A DNA stretch of 64,000 bases from Aequorivita marisscotiae (GCF_029814825.1 NZ_CP122379.1:744001-808000), one strand, 5' to 3'. Shown: positions 15,550 through 25,113, numbered from the stretch's first letter. A program made the numbers and translations. Notes: generated by a model not told the origin, from the sequence alone.

Positions 15550-18411
15550 ATGATACGCTTATTCCTCACAATGTTATTTTTGTGTGTATTCTCGATGCAT
15601 ACAAACGCGCAGCGATATCAATTTAAAAAATATAAAGCCGAGGAAGGATTGATAACCAACGAAACCTTCGCCATACTTCAAGCGAGCGATTACAGAATTT
15701 GGATAAGTACTACTTCGGGATTAAGCAGTTTTAACGGCAAAACTTTTACAAATTACACAACCGAGGACGGTCTCGCTTCCAATATAATTTTTAGTCTTTT
15801 TGAAGATTCTAAGGGTCGCATCTGGGTGGGCACCTTAGATAATGGCGTTAGTTATATTGAAAATGGTAAAATTACCAATCCAAAAGGCGTAAATTTTGAC
15901 GCCTTGGGAGCCGTAACCGCTATGTTGGAAAGTAGCGATGGTTTAATGTATATATTTTTTGTACAAGGCATTGCTATTTTTAAAGATGGCAAACTGCACG
16001 ATTTGTTAAAAAATGATTCTAAAAATCGGGTTGAAGGTATTCAAAATGCAGCGTGGTATGACGATAACACTATATATCTAGCTTCTACCAAATTAGGGAT
16101 TTACAAAATGACTTTAAACCCGCTTAAGATTGAAAATATTTTCAACGAAAAGAGCGGCATTAATAATATTTGTTATTCCGTTTTGGTAGACGATGCAAAA
16201 AATATATGGGTAGGGGCTTATGGCGAATTGTATAAAATTACCAATGACAAGCTTCAGTTATTTAAATTTAATCCTGACGATTTTGATAAAAACCGGATAT
16301 ACGGCATTTTAGAAGCGAATGAAAATGAGTTCTATTTAAGTTTTGAGGGAAATGGCATTGGAATTTTTAATAAAAACACCGGGCATTTAGAAATTATAAA
16401 TGAGGCTCAGGGCTTGCCTTCAAAATACATTTATCAAACTATTAAAGATTATGAAGGCAATCTTTGGATGACTTCATATGGCGAAGGAATTATCCGTTTT
16501 AGAGATACAGCTTTTAAAATTTACGATGACAGTCAAGGGTTGGCTACTGTAAATGATATTGTTGAATGGAACGGAAAGGTGGTGATGGCCACAAACGAAG
16601 GGGTTGCTATTTTGGATGATTCCCAAACAATTAGACAAATAACAAAAAATGGCCCTATAAAAAATCTTTTTGTAACAGAAGAAGACAACCTACTATACAA
16701 TACCGGTAAAGCCGTTTTTGAACATACAAATAATAAACCAAGTTCAAAATTAGTAGATGAAGGCGATTATAATTTAATATTTAAAAAGCAAGACAAAACC
16801 TTTCTGTTTGGTACAAATACAATAAAAGTCCGCACCAAAGATTCAATATATTTTATAAATTCTAAAAGATCTATAGGCATTGAACCAATTGGCAACCGTT
16901 ATTTGCTTTGCAAAGTAAGTGGTTTATTTCAAATAAAAAATAAAAAATTAGATACAATCCACGGTTTAAGCCCGATTTCAAACAATAATTTTAGGAGCAT
17001 ATCTACTGTCACTAAGACTGAAGTGCTAGCTGGTAGCGAAAAAAAATTATATCACATTAGCCTGCAGAACGACCAATTTAAAATACAAACTTTTAATATG
17101 AATCGGTTTTCTGGTTTAAAATACTTTAGAGCTTTAGAGGTAGATGGTAACGATTTATGGTTAGCCGGAAGGGATGTTTTAATTAAAGTAGATCTCCCAA
17201 ATTTGCTGCAAAATGATTCAATTGTCGCAAAATATTACCACACCATACCTCATTTTTTAGCAAACGATATAGATTTTAATTCCCTGCTTGTTACAAAAGA
17301 TAAAACAGTATTGGCCACTTCATTAGACGGTGTTATAGCTTTTAACGAGAATAAATTTACAGCTAACAATAAGCCGCCAAAACTAAATTTACCCGAAATT
17401 TTATTGTTTTCAGAACCGTTGATCGATAGCTTGTATAGTACCGAAAAAAGCATAGTTCTACCCTATCAAAAAAACTATTTAAGTTTTTCGATGGAAGCAA
17501 TTACGTTTACCAATCCGGAAAACGTAAAGTATAAATACCGAATGATTGGGCTGCGTGACGAAAACCAATGGTCTGAACCTATAGCAGATAACAATGTGGT
17601 ATTTTCATATTTACCTCCGGGCAAATACACCTTTGAATTTACTGCAGATAATGGCTATGGAAAATGGCAAACCCAGCCCTATCAGTATTCGTTTGAAATA
17701 AAAGTTCCATTTTGGAAAACATGGCTTTTTTGGGTTACGGTAGTATCTATTATTACCGCTAGCGTATTTGTCTTTTTTTCCTATCGCAGTAAACTAGCGC
17801 GTAAAAGAAATGAGGCCTACACGCACAACCTTATCAAGGCACAAGAAGAAGAGCGTACAAGAGTGGCGCGCGAATTACACGATAGTGTAGGCCAAAAACT
17901 AATGTTGTTAACCAAAAAAACAAAAAATATTAAAAATCAAGATATGGAAACTTTGGCCAGCAGCACTTTAGATGAACTTCGCAGTATTTCTAGAGGACTG
18001 CATCCGGCAAATTTAGAACGTTTGGGGCCTACTGCCGCAATTAAGAACATGATTAATGAAGTAGATGCTAATACCAATATTTTTTTTACACATCAAATAG
18101 ATGATATAGACAACCTTATAACCAAAGAAGCTTCACTACATTTATATAGAATTATACAAGAAGTACTCAATAATATGGTAAAACACGCCGAAGCCAAGGC
18201 CGGTTCCGTTTCTATTAAAAAAAGAAATAATACCATACAAGCAACAATAGCAGATAATGGAAAAGGGTTTGAAGTCTCAGAAATGATTAAAACGAGCGCA
18301 AGCCTCGGAATGAAAACATTAAGAGAACGCGCGAAGATTTTAAACTCAAAAATTGATATTAAAAGTCAGTTAAAGAAAGGCACTAAAATAACGCTTACAA
18401 TTCCAATCTAA
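15550..18411 (+). CDS. Propeller-sensor histidine kinase (HisKA_3 type)
   Basis: This 953-residue transmembrane kinase starts with a signal peptide (MIRLFLTMLFLCVFSMHTNAQ). About 600 periplasmic residues of two-component-regulator propeller repeats follow (for example LASNIIFSLFEDSKGRIWVG). A Y_Y_Y Ig-like domain spans about 640-720, and there is one transmembrane helix near 725-745. The kinase is of the NarX/HisKA_3 class with the phospho-His in ARELHDSVGQ (His777). The ATPase domain shows EVLNNMVKHA and IADNGKGFE. The response regulator starts 2 nt downstream, so they form a cognate pair. The periplasmic propeller implies sensing of an external or periplasmic ligand; which one is unknown. 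Confidence 0.93.
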   Translation: MIRLFLTMLFLCVFSMHTNAQRYQFKKYKAEEGLITNETFAILQASDYRIWISTTSGLSSFNGKTFTNYTTEDGLASNIIFSLFEDSKGRIWVGTLDNGVSYIENGKITNPKGVNFDALGAVTAMLESSDGLMYIFFVQGIAIFKDGKLHDLLKNDSKNRVEGIQNAAWYDDNTIYLASTKLGIYKMTLNPLKIENIFNEKSGINNICYSVLVDDAKNIWVGAYGELYKITNDKLQLFKFNPDDFDKNRIYGILEANENEFYLSFEGNGIGIFNKNTGHLEIINEAQGLPSKYIYQTIKDYEGNLWMTSYGEGIIRFRDTAFKIYDDSQGLATVNDIVEWNGKVVMATNEGVAILDDSQTIRQITKNGPIKNLFVTEEDNLLYNTGKAVFEHTNNKPSSKLVDEGDYNLIFKKQDKTFLFGTNTIKVRTKDSIYFINSKRSIGIEPIGNRYLLCKVSGLFQIKNKKLDTIHGLSPISNNNFRSISTVTKTEVLAGSEKKLYHISLQNDQFKIQTFNMNRFSGLKYFRALEVDGNDLWLAGRDVLIKVDLPNLLQNDSIVAKYYHTIPHFLANDIDFNSLLVTKDKTVLATSLDGVIAFNENKFTANNKPPKLNLPEILLFSEPLIDSLYSTEKSIVLPYQKNYLSFSMEAITFTNPENVKYKYRMIGLRDENQWSEPIADNNVVFSYLPPGKYTFEFTADNGYGKWQTQPYQYSFEIKVPFWKTWLFWVTVVSIITASVFVFFSYRSKLARKRNEAYTHNLIKAQEEERTRVARELHDSVGQKLMLLTKKTKNIKNQDMETLASSTLDELRSISRGLHPANLERLGPTAAIKNMINEVDANTNIFFTHQIDDIDNLITKEASLHLYRIIQEVLNNMVKHAEAKAGSVSIKKRNNTIQATIADNGKGFEVSEMIKTSASLGMKTLRERAKILNSKIDIKSQLKKGTKITLTIPI

Positions 18412-18412
18412 A

Positions 18413-19066
18413 ATGATTAAAAAAAATAATATCTCTATTGTAATTGCAGACGATCACCCCATGATCCTGAAAGGGCTTTACGACGAATTGTTAGAAAATA
18501 ATTACAATGTTGTGGGACAGGCTTCTGATGGAATGCAAGCCTTGGAAAAAATTCTGGTTCACAACCCAACCATTGCCTTGTTAGATATAGACATGCCTAT
18601 TTTAACCGGTTTTGATGTAATTAAAATGGCCAAGCAGAAAGAAGTTGACACTAAGTTTATAGTGCTTTCCTTTCACAAGGAGATAGAATATATATCGCAA
18701 GCTAGGGCGCTTCAAATAAACGGGTATTTGCTAAAGGAAGATTCATTTTATGAAATTGAAGAATGCATTGAAGAGGTATTAAATAACAATGTTTACTTCA
18801 GCCGGGCATTTGAAGATTCATCGCTTAAGGCTGTTTCAGAAGACATCCGGAAAATGAAACATTTAACGTATTCTGAAAAAATTATTTTAAAATTGGTTTC
18901 CCAACAAAAAAGCAGTAGCGAAATAGCAAAAGAATTGTTTATCTCGGTTCGAACGGTAGAAAAGCACAGAAGCAATATTATTACAAAACTAGATATTGAA
19001 AATACAAATTCCAATGCACTCAACACTTGGGCCTATTTGCATAGGTTAATTATAAAGGAACTTTAA
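18413..19066 (+). CDS. NarL/LuxR-type response regulator
   Basis: The 217-residue protein has a receiver domain (about 8-125) with acidic pair DDHP near residue 16 and phospho-acceptor Asp58 in ALLDIDMP. The KLTYSE-type C-terminal HTH (about 145-205) includes SSSEIAKELFISVRTVEKH and the recognition helix. It is encoded directly after its kinase with a 1-nt gap. It would bind DNA as a phosphorylated dimer; target genes are not visible locally. The gene ends 6 nt before the converging esterase-fold gene. Confidence 0.95.
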   Translation: MIKKNNISIVIADDHPMILKGLYDELLENNYNVVGQASDGMQALEKILVHNPTIALLDIDMPILTGFDVIKMAKQKEVDTKFIVLSFHKEIEYISQARALQINGYLLKEDSFYEIEECIEEVLNNNVYFSRAFEDSSLKAVSEDIRKMKHLTYSEKIILKLVSQQKSSSEIAKELFISVRTVEKHRSNIITKLDIENTNSNALNTWAYLHRLIIKEL

Positions 19067-19072
19067 GTTGGT

Positions 19073-20221
19073 TTAGTACCCAAAATCCTGCTTTATTTTA
19101 TCTGCTCGGTCCAATAATTTATCTATTGTAATAAAATCTACTTCTTCTTTATCAAAAGCTCCTTGGAAGATTTTCATTGCTTTTTTGGGTTCACCGGTTT
19201 CTTCATAATAACGGCCTAAATAATAATCGCCCAGCACGGTTTCTGAGTATTGCTTTTTTGCCATAGTTGCAATTTCCCGCAACGACTCCCATTGCTTTAA
19301 TTTTTCTGCTGCGGTTGCCGTGGCAATAAAATCGTTAACACGAATATTGTTAGTTATTCCAAAGAGATCTTCAATAACTTTATATTTATCTAAAAGATAT
19401 TGAATAACCGGCGTTTTTAATTTTAGCAATACTTCCGAGTATTCTTTTTTGCTTATTGGTCTATAAACTGAAAATATTTTTTCCAACGCATTGGGTATTC
19501 CCCTACCGCCCAACGAATAATGTGTAGCGCCTTCAAAATTATCGTAATAATAGCTAAACGAATTATTCTTTATACTGCTCAATTGTTTGTTTAAATCTTC
19601 CGATGATTCCATCAGTCCTTTTATATCGTCTGTGCCAGTTGCCAAATAGTAAAATATTTTTCCCGGAATCTGTGGTATGCGTTCTGCTAGCCGCTCTTCC
19701 ATCATGGGCGCCAGATCTGGACTCAAATTAATATATCCGTTAAGCAAAGGTGGATCTTTAAAGAGATAATAATTTAAAAAATTAGCGGTAAAATCGTGTC
19801 CCACTCCAATAATAAACTTAGCGGTACGGTATTTTTTATCTATGTACGGAATAAGTTCTAGCCCTAAAAATTCAAAAAAACGGGCTCCCTTTTCATCGGG
19901 AAAAAATGTATTGTCGTCGTAAGCACAATCAAAATATCGCGAACCACCCTGCATAACTCCAACGACGATAGACTCTGGCATGTCTTCCCAATAACTAAAA
20001 TAATCTACATTTCCGGCAACTGGCTCAAACAAATAATCTGCATCCAGCACCAACACTATTGGATATTTTTTATCAACATTCGTGTCGTAATTTCTGGGCA
20101 ATTGAATTTTTAATCTTCGCGACTGGTCCAGTCTTTCCGATTTAAATTCTTCATAAATAATTTGTGAGAATGAAGCATTGCTAAGCAAAACTCCGACCAA
20201 AAATATTAGCATACTTTTCAT
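19073..20221 (-). CDS. Esterase-fold secreted protein lacking the nucleophile Ser
   Basis: This 382-residue exported protein (signal MKSMLIFLVGVLLSNASFS) belongs to the Fes/esterase D-like alpha/beta hydrolase family (PF00756 type): LKIQLPRNYD, YPIVLVLDAD, oxyanion-side region near ESIVVGVMQGG. At the nucleophile elbow the expected GHSxGG reads GHDFTAN, so Asp143 replaces the Ser. A His is kept in GATHYSL (about 234). The C-terminal 100 residues form a TPR-like helical tail (ETVLGDYYLGRYYEETGEPKKAMK). It is probably not a serine esterase, perhaps a binding or structural protein. It follows the flippase-like gene at an 83-bp distance. Confidence 0.78.
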   Translation of the reverse strand: MKSMLIFLVGVLLSNASFSQIIYEEFKSERLDQSRRLKIQLPRNYDTNVDKKYPIVLVLDADYLFEPVAGNVDYFSYWEDMPESIVVGVMQGGSRYFDCAYDDNTFFPDEKGARFFEFLGLELIPYIDKKYRTAKFIIGVGHDFTANFLNYYLFKDPPLLNGYINLSPDLAPMMEERLAERIPQIPGKIFYYLATGTDDIKGLMESSEDLNKQLSSIKNNSFSYYYDNFEGATHYSLGGRGIPNALEKIFSVYRPISKKEYSEVLLKLKTPVIQYLLDKYKVIEDLFGITNNIRVNDFIATATAAEKLKQWESLREIATMAKKQYSETVLGDYYLGRYYEETGEPKKAMKIFQGAFDKEEVDFITIDKLLDRADKIKQDFGY

Positions 20222-20304
20222 AACCCTACCTTTTTAAATGCTGTGGAAAGATATGAAATTTTGAATTCGTAGGTTTTTTGAAAGAGCTATATTTTCTAAA
20301 AAAG

Positions 20305-21276
20305 CTATAATTGTAACCCCTTTCTATTATAAATGGGAAGCAATACCAAAGAGAGTACTCCAAAGAAAATAATCGCGCTAATATTTGAAATCCAAACAAT
20401 CCAACCCACAGCCACACCCACAGTTTTGGCTACTCCAAAAATTGCTAAAATTCCGGCTATAGCCGCGGGGTAGGTACCAAAACCGCTATTGGTAAAGGCA
20501 AATGTAAAACTACCTACCACAAAAGCAATAATAATTGTACCGATTGAAATATTTGCAGTTTCTGGCAATGCGTGGAGCGCCGTATAGAAAGAGAGCAGAT
20601 ACAACCCCCAGATTAAAAACGAGTGAAATAAAAACGCCGCTTTTCTTTGCATTTTTAGAATGCTGAAGATTCCTTCCTTTAAACCAATTACAAAGTTTTT
20701 CAGCTTTTTATTGACATTCGATTTTGAAAATTTAACATACAGCGGGATACTAATGGCGCCTAATACAATCCCGAAGATAAGAATATACAACAGCGAGCTA
20801 GGGATACTGCCCACGATGTACTGATACAAAACATCAAACTTAATAAACAATGCCAAGGCGGTAAATAAAAGTAGAAATATTAAATCAACGATTCTTTCAG
20901 AAATAATAGTACCAAATCCTTTTTGAAAAGGCACTCCTTCATATTTATCTAAAATAATACCTCTAGAAAATTCGCCACTTTTAGGAATAAAAATATTCAT
21001 TAAATAGGCCACGGAAACTGCCATAAAATTATTGGCAATTTTAGTGCGATAACCCAAGGGTTCTAACATAAAGCTCCATCTATACGAACGTGATATATGG
21101 CTTAAAACACTCAGCGCTATTGAAAGCAGTACAAAACCGTAATTAGCATCAGTAAAATGTTTTTTAGTTTCAGTGAGTTGTTGGGGAGTAAACGATTGAT
21201 ATATATACCAAATAAGAAAGATGCCCAAACCAAGTGGAACGGCAATCTGTAAGAATTTTGAAAGGGAACGGCTCAA
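20305..21276 (-). CDS. Lysylphosphatidylglycerol synthase-TM/flippase-like membrane protein
   Basis: This 323-residue integral membrane protein has about eight hydrophobic helices and belongs to the UPF0104/AglD/MprF N-domain family: SHISRSYRWSFMLEPLGY, FIPKSGEFSRGIIL and YPAAIAGILAIFGV are recognisable signature regions. Relatives translocate lipids or lipid-linked sugars; the substrate here is unknown. The start is TTG, one base after the panD stop. No ATG occurs before about residue 73, so TTG with coupling to panD is the best reading. Confidence 0.85.
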   Translation of the reverse strand: MSRSLSKFLQIAVPLGLGIFLIWYIYQSFTPQQLTETKKHFTDANYGFVLLSIALSVLSHISRSYRWSFMLEPLGYRTKIANNFMAVSVAYLMNIFIPKSGEFSRGIILDKYEGVPFQKGFGTIISERIVDLIFLLLFTALALFIKFDVLYQYIVGSIPSSLLYILIFGIVLGAISIPLYVKFSKSNVNKKLKNFVIGLKEGIFSILKMQRKAAFLFHSFLIWGLYLLSFYTALHALPETANISIGTIIIAFVVGSFTFAFTNSGFGTYPAAIAGILAIFGVAKTVGVAVGWIVWISNISAIIFFGVLSLVLLPIYNRKGLQL

Positions 21277-21277
21277 T

Positions 21278-21628
21278 TTAACGAAGTAAATTTGTTTCCT
21301 CGTCCGGGAAAACCAATGCAGGCTTAAAGGCTTTGGCCTCTTCTATTTCCATTATTGCATAGGTAATAAGTATAAGTACATCGCCCGGAGCTACGCGTCT
21401 TGCGGCAGCACCGTTAAGCGTTATTTCGCCACTATTGCGCGGACCGGGAATGGCGTACGTTTCGAGCCTTTCGCCATTATTGTTATTTACAATTTGAACT
21501 TTTTCGCCTTCAATAATATTGGCGGCGTCCATTAAATCTTCGTCAATAGTGATGCTACCAATATAATTTAAATCGGCACCGGTAACTTTTACTCTATGGA
21601 TTTTAGATTTTACTACGTGTATTTGCAT
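21278..21628 (-). CDS. panD: Aspartate 1-decarboxylase
   Basis: This 116-residue pyruvoyl enzyme makes beta-alanine from aspartate for pantothenate synthesis. The self-cleavage site Gly24-Ser25 is intact in [12 protein letters not shown], and the active-site Tyr58-like region lies in [30 protein letters not shown] is the usual C-terminal core. It lies 12 nt after panC in the same operon, and the next gene starts 1 nt after its stop. Confidence 0.97.
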   Translation of the reverse strand: MQIHVVKSKIHRVKVTGADLNYIGSITIDEDLMDAANIIEGEKVQIVNNNNGERLETYAIPGPRNSGEITLNGAAARRVAPGDVLILITYAIMEIEEAKAFKPALVFPDEETNLLR

Positions 21629-21640
21629 GGTGCAAAGATA

Positions 21641-22486
21641 TTAATTTAAAGAGATATTATCTATAAGCCTAACTTTACCAGCAAATACTGCCATAAAAGC
21701 ACGGTATTTTAAACCTTCATTTTTATGGGTTGCGGTTTTAAGTGTTTCTTCATCGGCTATTTCAAAATACTCCAATTTTAAGTTTGGGTTTTGCAAAAAT
21801 CGTTCCGCAACCAGAGAGTTTAGATCTGCAATGGTTGTTGATTCAAATTTTTCACGTACTTCCTTTAAAATTTTATAAATAATAGCGGCCTCATCGTACT
21901 GGATTTTATTTAGCCGTTTATTTCGCGAACTCATGGCAAGCCCATTTTCTTCTCTTAAAATAGGGCAACCAATAATTTTTACGGGGAGGTTTTCAATTTC
22001 AATCAATTTTTTTACAATCTGTAATTGCTGAAAATCTTTTTCGCCGAAGTAAGCCGAAGCGGGCTTTACAATTTTTAATAGTTTACTTACAATTGTTCCC
22101 ACGCCATCAAAATGCCCCTTCCGGTGTTTTCCCTCCATTTCGTTTTCAAGAGCGCCAAAATTGTATTTTTTTGCCGTAACAGTTTCTTCATATAAATCTG
22201 AAATCTCAGGTAAATACACAATTATATCCTCATTTAACGATTTTAACAACATAATATCGTCTTCGGGAGTACGCGGATATTTTTTAAGATCTGCCGTGTT
22301 ATTAAACTGGGTTGGATTTACAAAAATGCTCACCACCACCAAACTATTTTCGCTCAAAGCTTTAGCAACCAATGATATATGGCCTTTATGCAATGCACCC
22401 ATTGTTGGTACAAAACCTATTTTGTCATTTTTATATTCAGAAGACAAGGCTTTCACCAAGGTTTCTTTCTGGGTAAATACAACCAT
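21641..22486 (-). CDS. panC: Pantothenate synthetase
   Basis: This 281-residue cytoplasmic ligase joins pantoate and beta-alanine using ATP. Nucleotidyltransferase motifs are present: PTMGALHKGH (HIGH-like), FVNPTQFN, YFGEKDFQQL and the KMSKS-like MSSRNKRL. It is first in the panC-panD-flippase block. A TAATTTTG -7 box on the minus strand (22507-22514) lies about 20 nt before the start, with no clear -33 element. It is divergent from the glycogen-synthase-like gene. Confidence 0.96.
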   Translation of the reverse strand: MVVFTQKETLVKALSSEYKNDKIGFVPTMGALHKGHISLVAKALSENSLVVVSIFVNPTQFNNTADLKKYPRTPEDDIMLLKSLNEDIIVYLPEISDLYEETVTAKKYNFGALENEMEGKHRKGHFDGVGTIVSKLLKIVKPASAYFGEKDFQQLQIVKKLIEIENLPVKIIGCPILREENGLAMSSRNKRLNKIQYDEAAIIYKILKEVREKFESTTIADLNSLVAERFLQNPNLKLEYFEIADEETLKTATHKNEGLKYRAFMAVFAGKVRLIDNISLN

Positions 22487-22545
22487 AAAATTGCTTTAAG
22501 AGCGGGCAAAATTAATATATTAAAGACAATCTACATAAATTTTCG

Positions 22546-22586
22546 TAATTTTGCGTGTTTTTAAATGCCTCGAAGCAATTGAGGCA
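22546..22586 (+). promoter_or_regulatory. -7 box and leader hairpin of the GT5-like gene
   Basis: TAATTTTG at 22546-22553 fits the -7 element; no good TTG lies 17-21 nt upstream. A hairpin TGCCTC / GAGGCA with 9-nt loop (22566-22586) would fall in the 5' untranslated region, about 30 nt before the ATG. Confidence 0.45.
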
Positions 22587-22617
22587 AAATTTCAAATAAT
22601 TTTTAAAAAACTTATAG

Positions 22618-23427
22618 ATGAAAGATAAAAGAGTCTTGTATGTGTCTTCAGAAGTTGTGCCTTATCTTCCCGAGACCGAGATTTCTTCAATGTCGTTTGA
22701 AGCTCCTAGAATGATCAATAACAACGGTGGCCAGATTAGAATCTTTATGCCCCGTTATGGAAACATTAATGAAAGAAGACATCAACTGCACGAGGTAATA
22801 CGCCTTTCAGGTATGAATTTGGTAATAAACGATCTGGATATGCCGCTGATAATTAAAGTGGCGTCAATTCCCAAAGAGCGTATTCAAGTTTATTTTATTG
22901 ACAACGAAGATTATTTTAAAAGAAAAGCCACCTATGCCGATGAAGATGGCAACTTTTATAAAGACAATGACGAACGCGCTATATTCTTTGCAAAAGGAGT
23001 AATTGAAACGGTAAAAAAATTAAACTGGGCGCCAGATATTATTCACGTGCACGGTTGGTTGGCAGCCTTTTTGCCGCTTTACCTTCGCAATTATTACGGC
23101 AATGAACCATTATTTGAAAACAGTAAAATTGTAACCTCTGTTTACAATACTGGATTCGAAGGATCGTTAGCAAAAGACACCATTGAAAAAGTGAGGTATG
23201 ACGCTATAGACGATGAAGCCATTGCCGAATTAGAAGATCCGAGTTATATAAACCTGATGAAGATTGCCATTAGAAATTCGGATGCCATTATTGTAGCTAC
23301 AGAAGAAATTCCTGAAGCGCTCGAAAATTTTATTAACACTATGGACAAACCCGTGTTAAAGTATCATAATATGGAAGATTTTTCGCAAGCATATTTAGAT
23401 TTTTACAGCTCGAAAGTTTTGGAATAA
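22618..23427 (+). CDS. Glycogen/starch synthase N-domain protein (GT5, single domain)
   Basis: The 269-residue protein matches only the N-terminal Rossmann domain of glycogen synthases: KRVLYVSSEVVPYLPETE, RIFMPRYGNINER, and APDIIHVHGWLAAFLPLYLR with the HGW motif. In full-length enzymes (about 470-550 residues) a second GT-B domain binds the ADP-glucose. That domain is absent, and the ORF ends normally with YSSKVLE. The first lysine motif KxGGL is also replaced here (PETEISSMSFE). It therefore probably cannot catalyse normal transfer. It sits between the pan operon and the DUF4270-glmS pair. Confidence 0.85.
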   Translation: MKDKRVLYVSSEVVPYLPETEISSMSFEAPRMINNNGGQIRIFMPRYGNINERRHQLHEVIRLSGMNLVINDLDMPLIIKVASIPKERIQVYFIDNEDYFKRKATYADEDGNFYKDNDERAIFFAKGVIETVKKLNWAPDIIHVHGWLAAFLPLYLRNYYGNEPLFENSKIVTSVYNTGFEGSLAKDTIEKVRYDAIDDEAIAELEDPSYINLMKIAIRNSDAIIVATEEIPEALENFINTMDKPVLKYHNMEDFSQAYLDFYSSKVLE

Positions 23428-23568
23428 ATTTTAGTGCTATAATTAATTTGAAAACAGTTTAGCACGAAATTTTTAAGAAAACCCCAATTAAATTTTATCC
23501 CCTTTATTTACGAAACAACTTATAACCAATAATCTAGACACAATTCCTTCCTATTTAATAAACATTGT

Positions 23569-25113
23569 ATGCAGATGAAATTAAAAAGCTTGTTGCCAAT
23601 GGTTGGCACTATTTTCCTCATAATTATTGCGTTTTCTTCATGCCAAAAAGAAACCTCTCTTATCGGTTCTGAAGTATTGGGAACAGAAATTCCAAACGGA
23701 ATTTTAGACGATTCGCAAACTGTTATTTCTTACAGCAGAAAATTAGGGCCGGTGCAGAGCAATAGATTGCCATCCTATCAATTTGGGGTTTATAACGATC
23801 CTGTGTATGGCAAATCAACCGTTAGTTTGCTTTCCCAGCTAACGTTAGAGAGTAGCGACCCAAAATTTGGAGACAGTGCAACGGTAGATAGTGTATTTGT
23901 GTACCTTCCCTACTACAGCACCGAGACCACAGTAGACAGCATAACAACGTACGAACTCGATTCTATATACGGTACAAGCCCGATAAATATTTCAATTTTA
24001 CAGTCGAAATATTTTTTAAGAGAATACGATCCAGACTCTGGTTTTGAGGAATTTCAAAACTATTATACCAATCAAGGACCACTTTTTGAAAGTTATTTAG
24101 GTGAAGAATTAGCTACAGTAATCGATTTTATTCCTACTAAAAACGGATATCTATTTAACCAAGGCGAAGAAGACGAAATAAAACTGCCCCCAGGCCTTCG
24201 CGTAAAATTGGATTCTACCTTCTTCCAAACCAATATTATTGACATGGAAGGTACTCCCGAATTACGCAATAGCAATAACTTCAAAAACTTTTTAAGAGGA
24301 CTTTATTTTGATGTAAGCTCAACAACAGACAATGGAAGTTTGTTTATTTTTGATGCCACAAAAGCTTTCGTTACAATTTATTACAACTTTAAGAATGATG
24401 ATGACGAGCGCGAAAATGGCACGTTTAAGTTAAACTTTAATGGAGGCATAAGTGTAAATACATTTACAAACCAACTTCCGCAACAAATACAAACTGCTGT
24501 AGAAAATCCAAATATCCAAACGGGCAATGAAAACTTATATCTGCGCGGTGGCGATGGAATTATTTCGGTAATTGAGCTTTTCGGAAAAGATAATGACAAT
24601 AATGGAGTTGCTGACGATCTTGAAATGCTTCGCGATAAAAAATGGATTGTAAATGAAGCAAACCTAATTCTGTATGTAAATCAAGATTTAATGGTTGGTG
24701 GCGCTACGGAACCCGAACGAATTGTAATTTACGATTTAAAAAACAGCGATGTTTTGGCAGATTACAATCAAGATCCAACTAACGGACTTGAGGCAATAGA
24801 TGCACTTTCCAATCATTACGGAAAATTGCAAAGAGGCAGCGATGGTAACGGCGATTATTACAAGTTGAAAATTACCGACCATATTAGCAACTTGATAAAT
24901 AAAGACAGCACAAACGTGCCTTTGGGAATTATTGTTTCGCAAAATGTGTTAACCCGCACAACGCAGAAGCTGCAGAACCCGATGGAGCCTAGCATTAAGG
25001 AAGTTCCCTCGAGTGCTATCGTTTCTCCCGAAGGAACCATTCTTCACGGAAACGCATCGCCCAATCAAGAAAAAAGACTAAAACTTCAAATTTATTATAC
25101 TGAACCAAATTAA
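23569..25113 (+). CDS. DUF4270 family lipoprotein
   Basis: This 514-residue exported lipoprotein has signal MKLKSLLPMVGTIFLIIIAFSSCQKE (lipid Cys near 26; ATG 23575 is an alternative start). The mature part begins TSLIGSEVLGT and QSNRLPSYQFGVYNDPVYGKS, the recognisable opening of the Bacteroidota DUF4270 family, followed by beta-rich sequence. A KDNDNNGVADDLE segment looks like an acidic calcium loop. The function is unknown. The gene ends 9 nt before glmS, so they are probably one transcript. Confidence 0.85.
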   Translation: MQMKLKSLLPMVGTIFLIIIAFSSCQKETSLIGSEVLGTEIPNGILDDSQTVISYSRKLGPVQSNRLPSYQFGVYNDPVYGKSTVSLLSQLTLESSDPKFGDSATVDSVFVYLPYYSTETTVDSITTYELDSIYGTSPINISILQSKYFLREYDPDSGFEEFQNYYTNQGPLFESYLGEELATVIDFIPTKNGYLFNQGEEDEIKLPPGLRVKLDSTFFQTNIIDMEGTPELRNSNNFKNFLRGLYFDVSSTTDNGSLFIFDATKAFVTIYYNFKNDDDERENGTFKLNFNGGISVNTFTNQLPQQIQTAVENPNIQTGNENLYLRGGDGIISVIELFGKDNDNNGVADDLEMLRDKKWIVNEANLILYVNQDLMVGGATEPERIVIYDLKNSDVLADYNQDPTNGLEAIDALSNHYGKLQRGSDGNGDYYKLKITDHISNLINKDSTNVPLGIIVSQNVLTRTTQKLQNPMEPSIKEVPSSAIVSPEGTILHGNASPNQEKRLKLQIYYTEPN

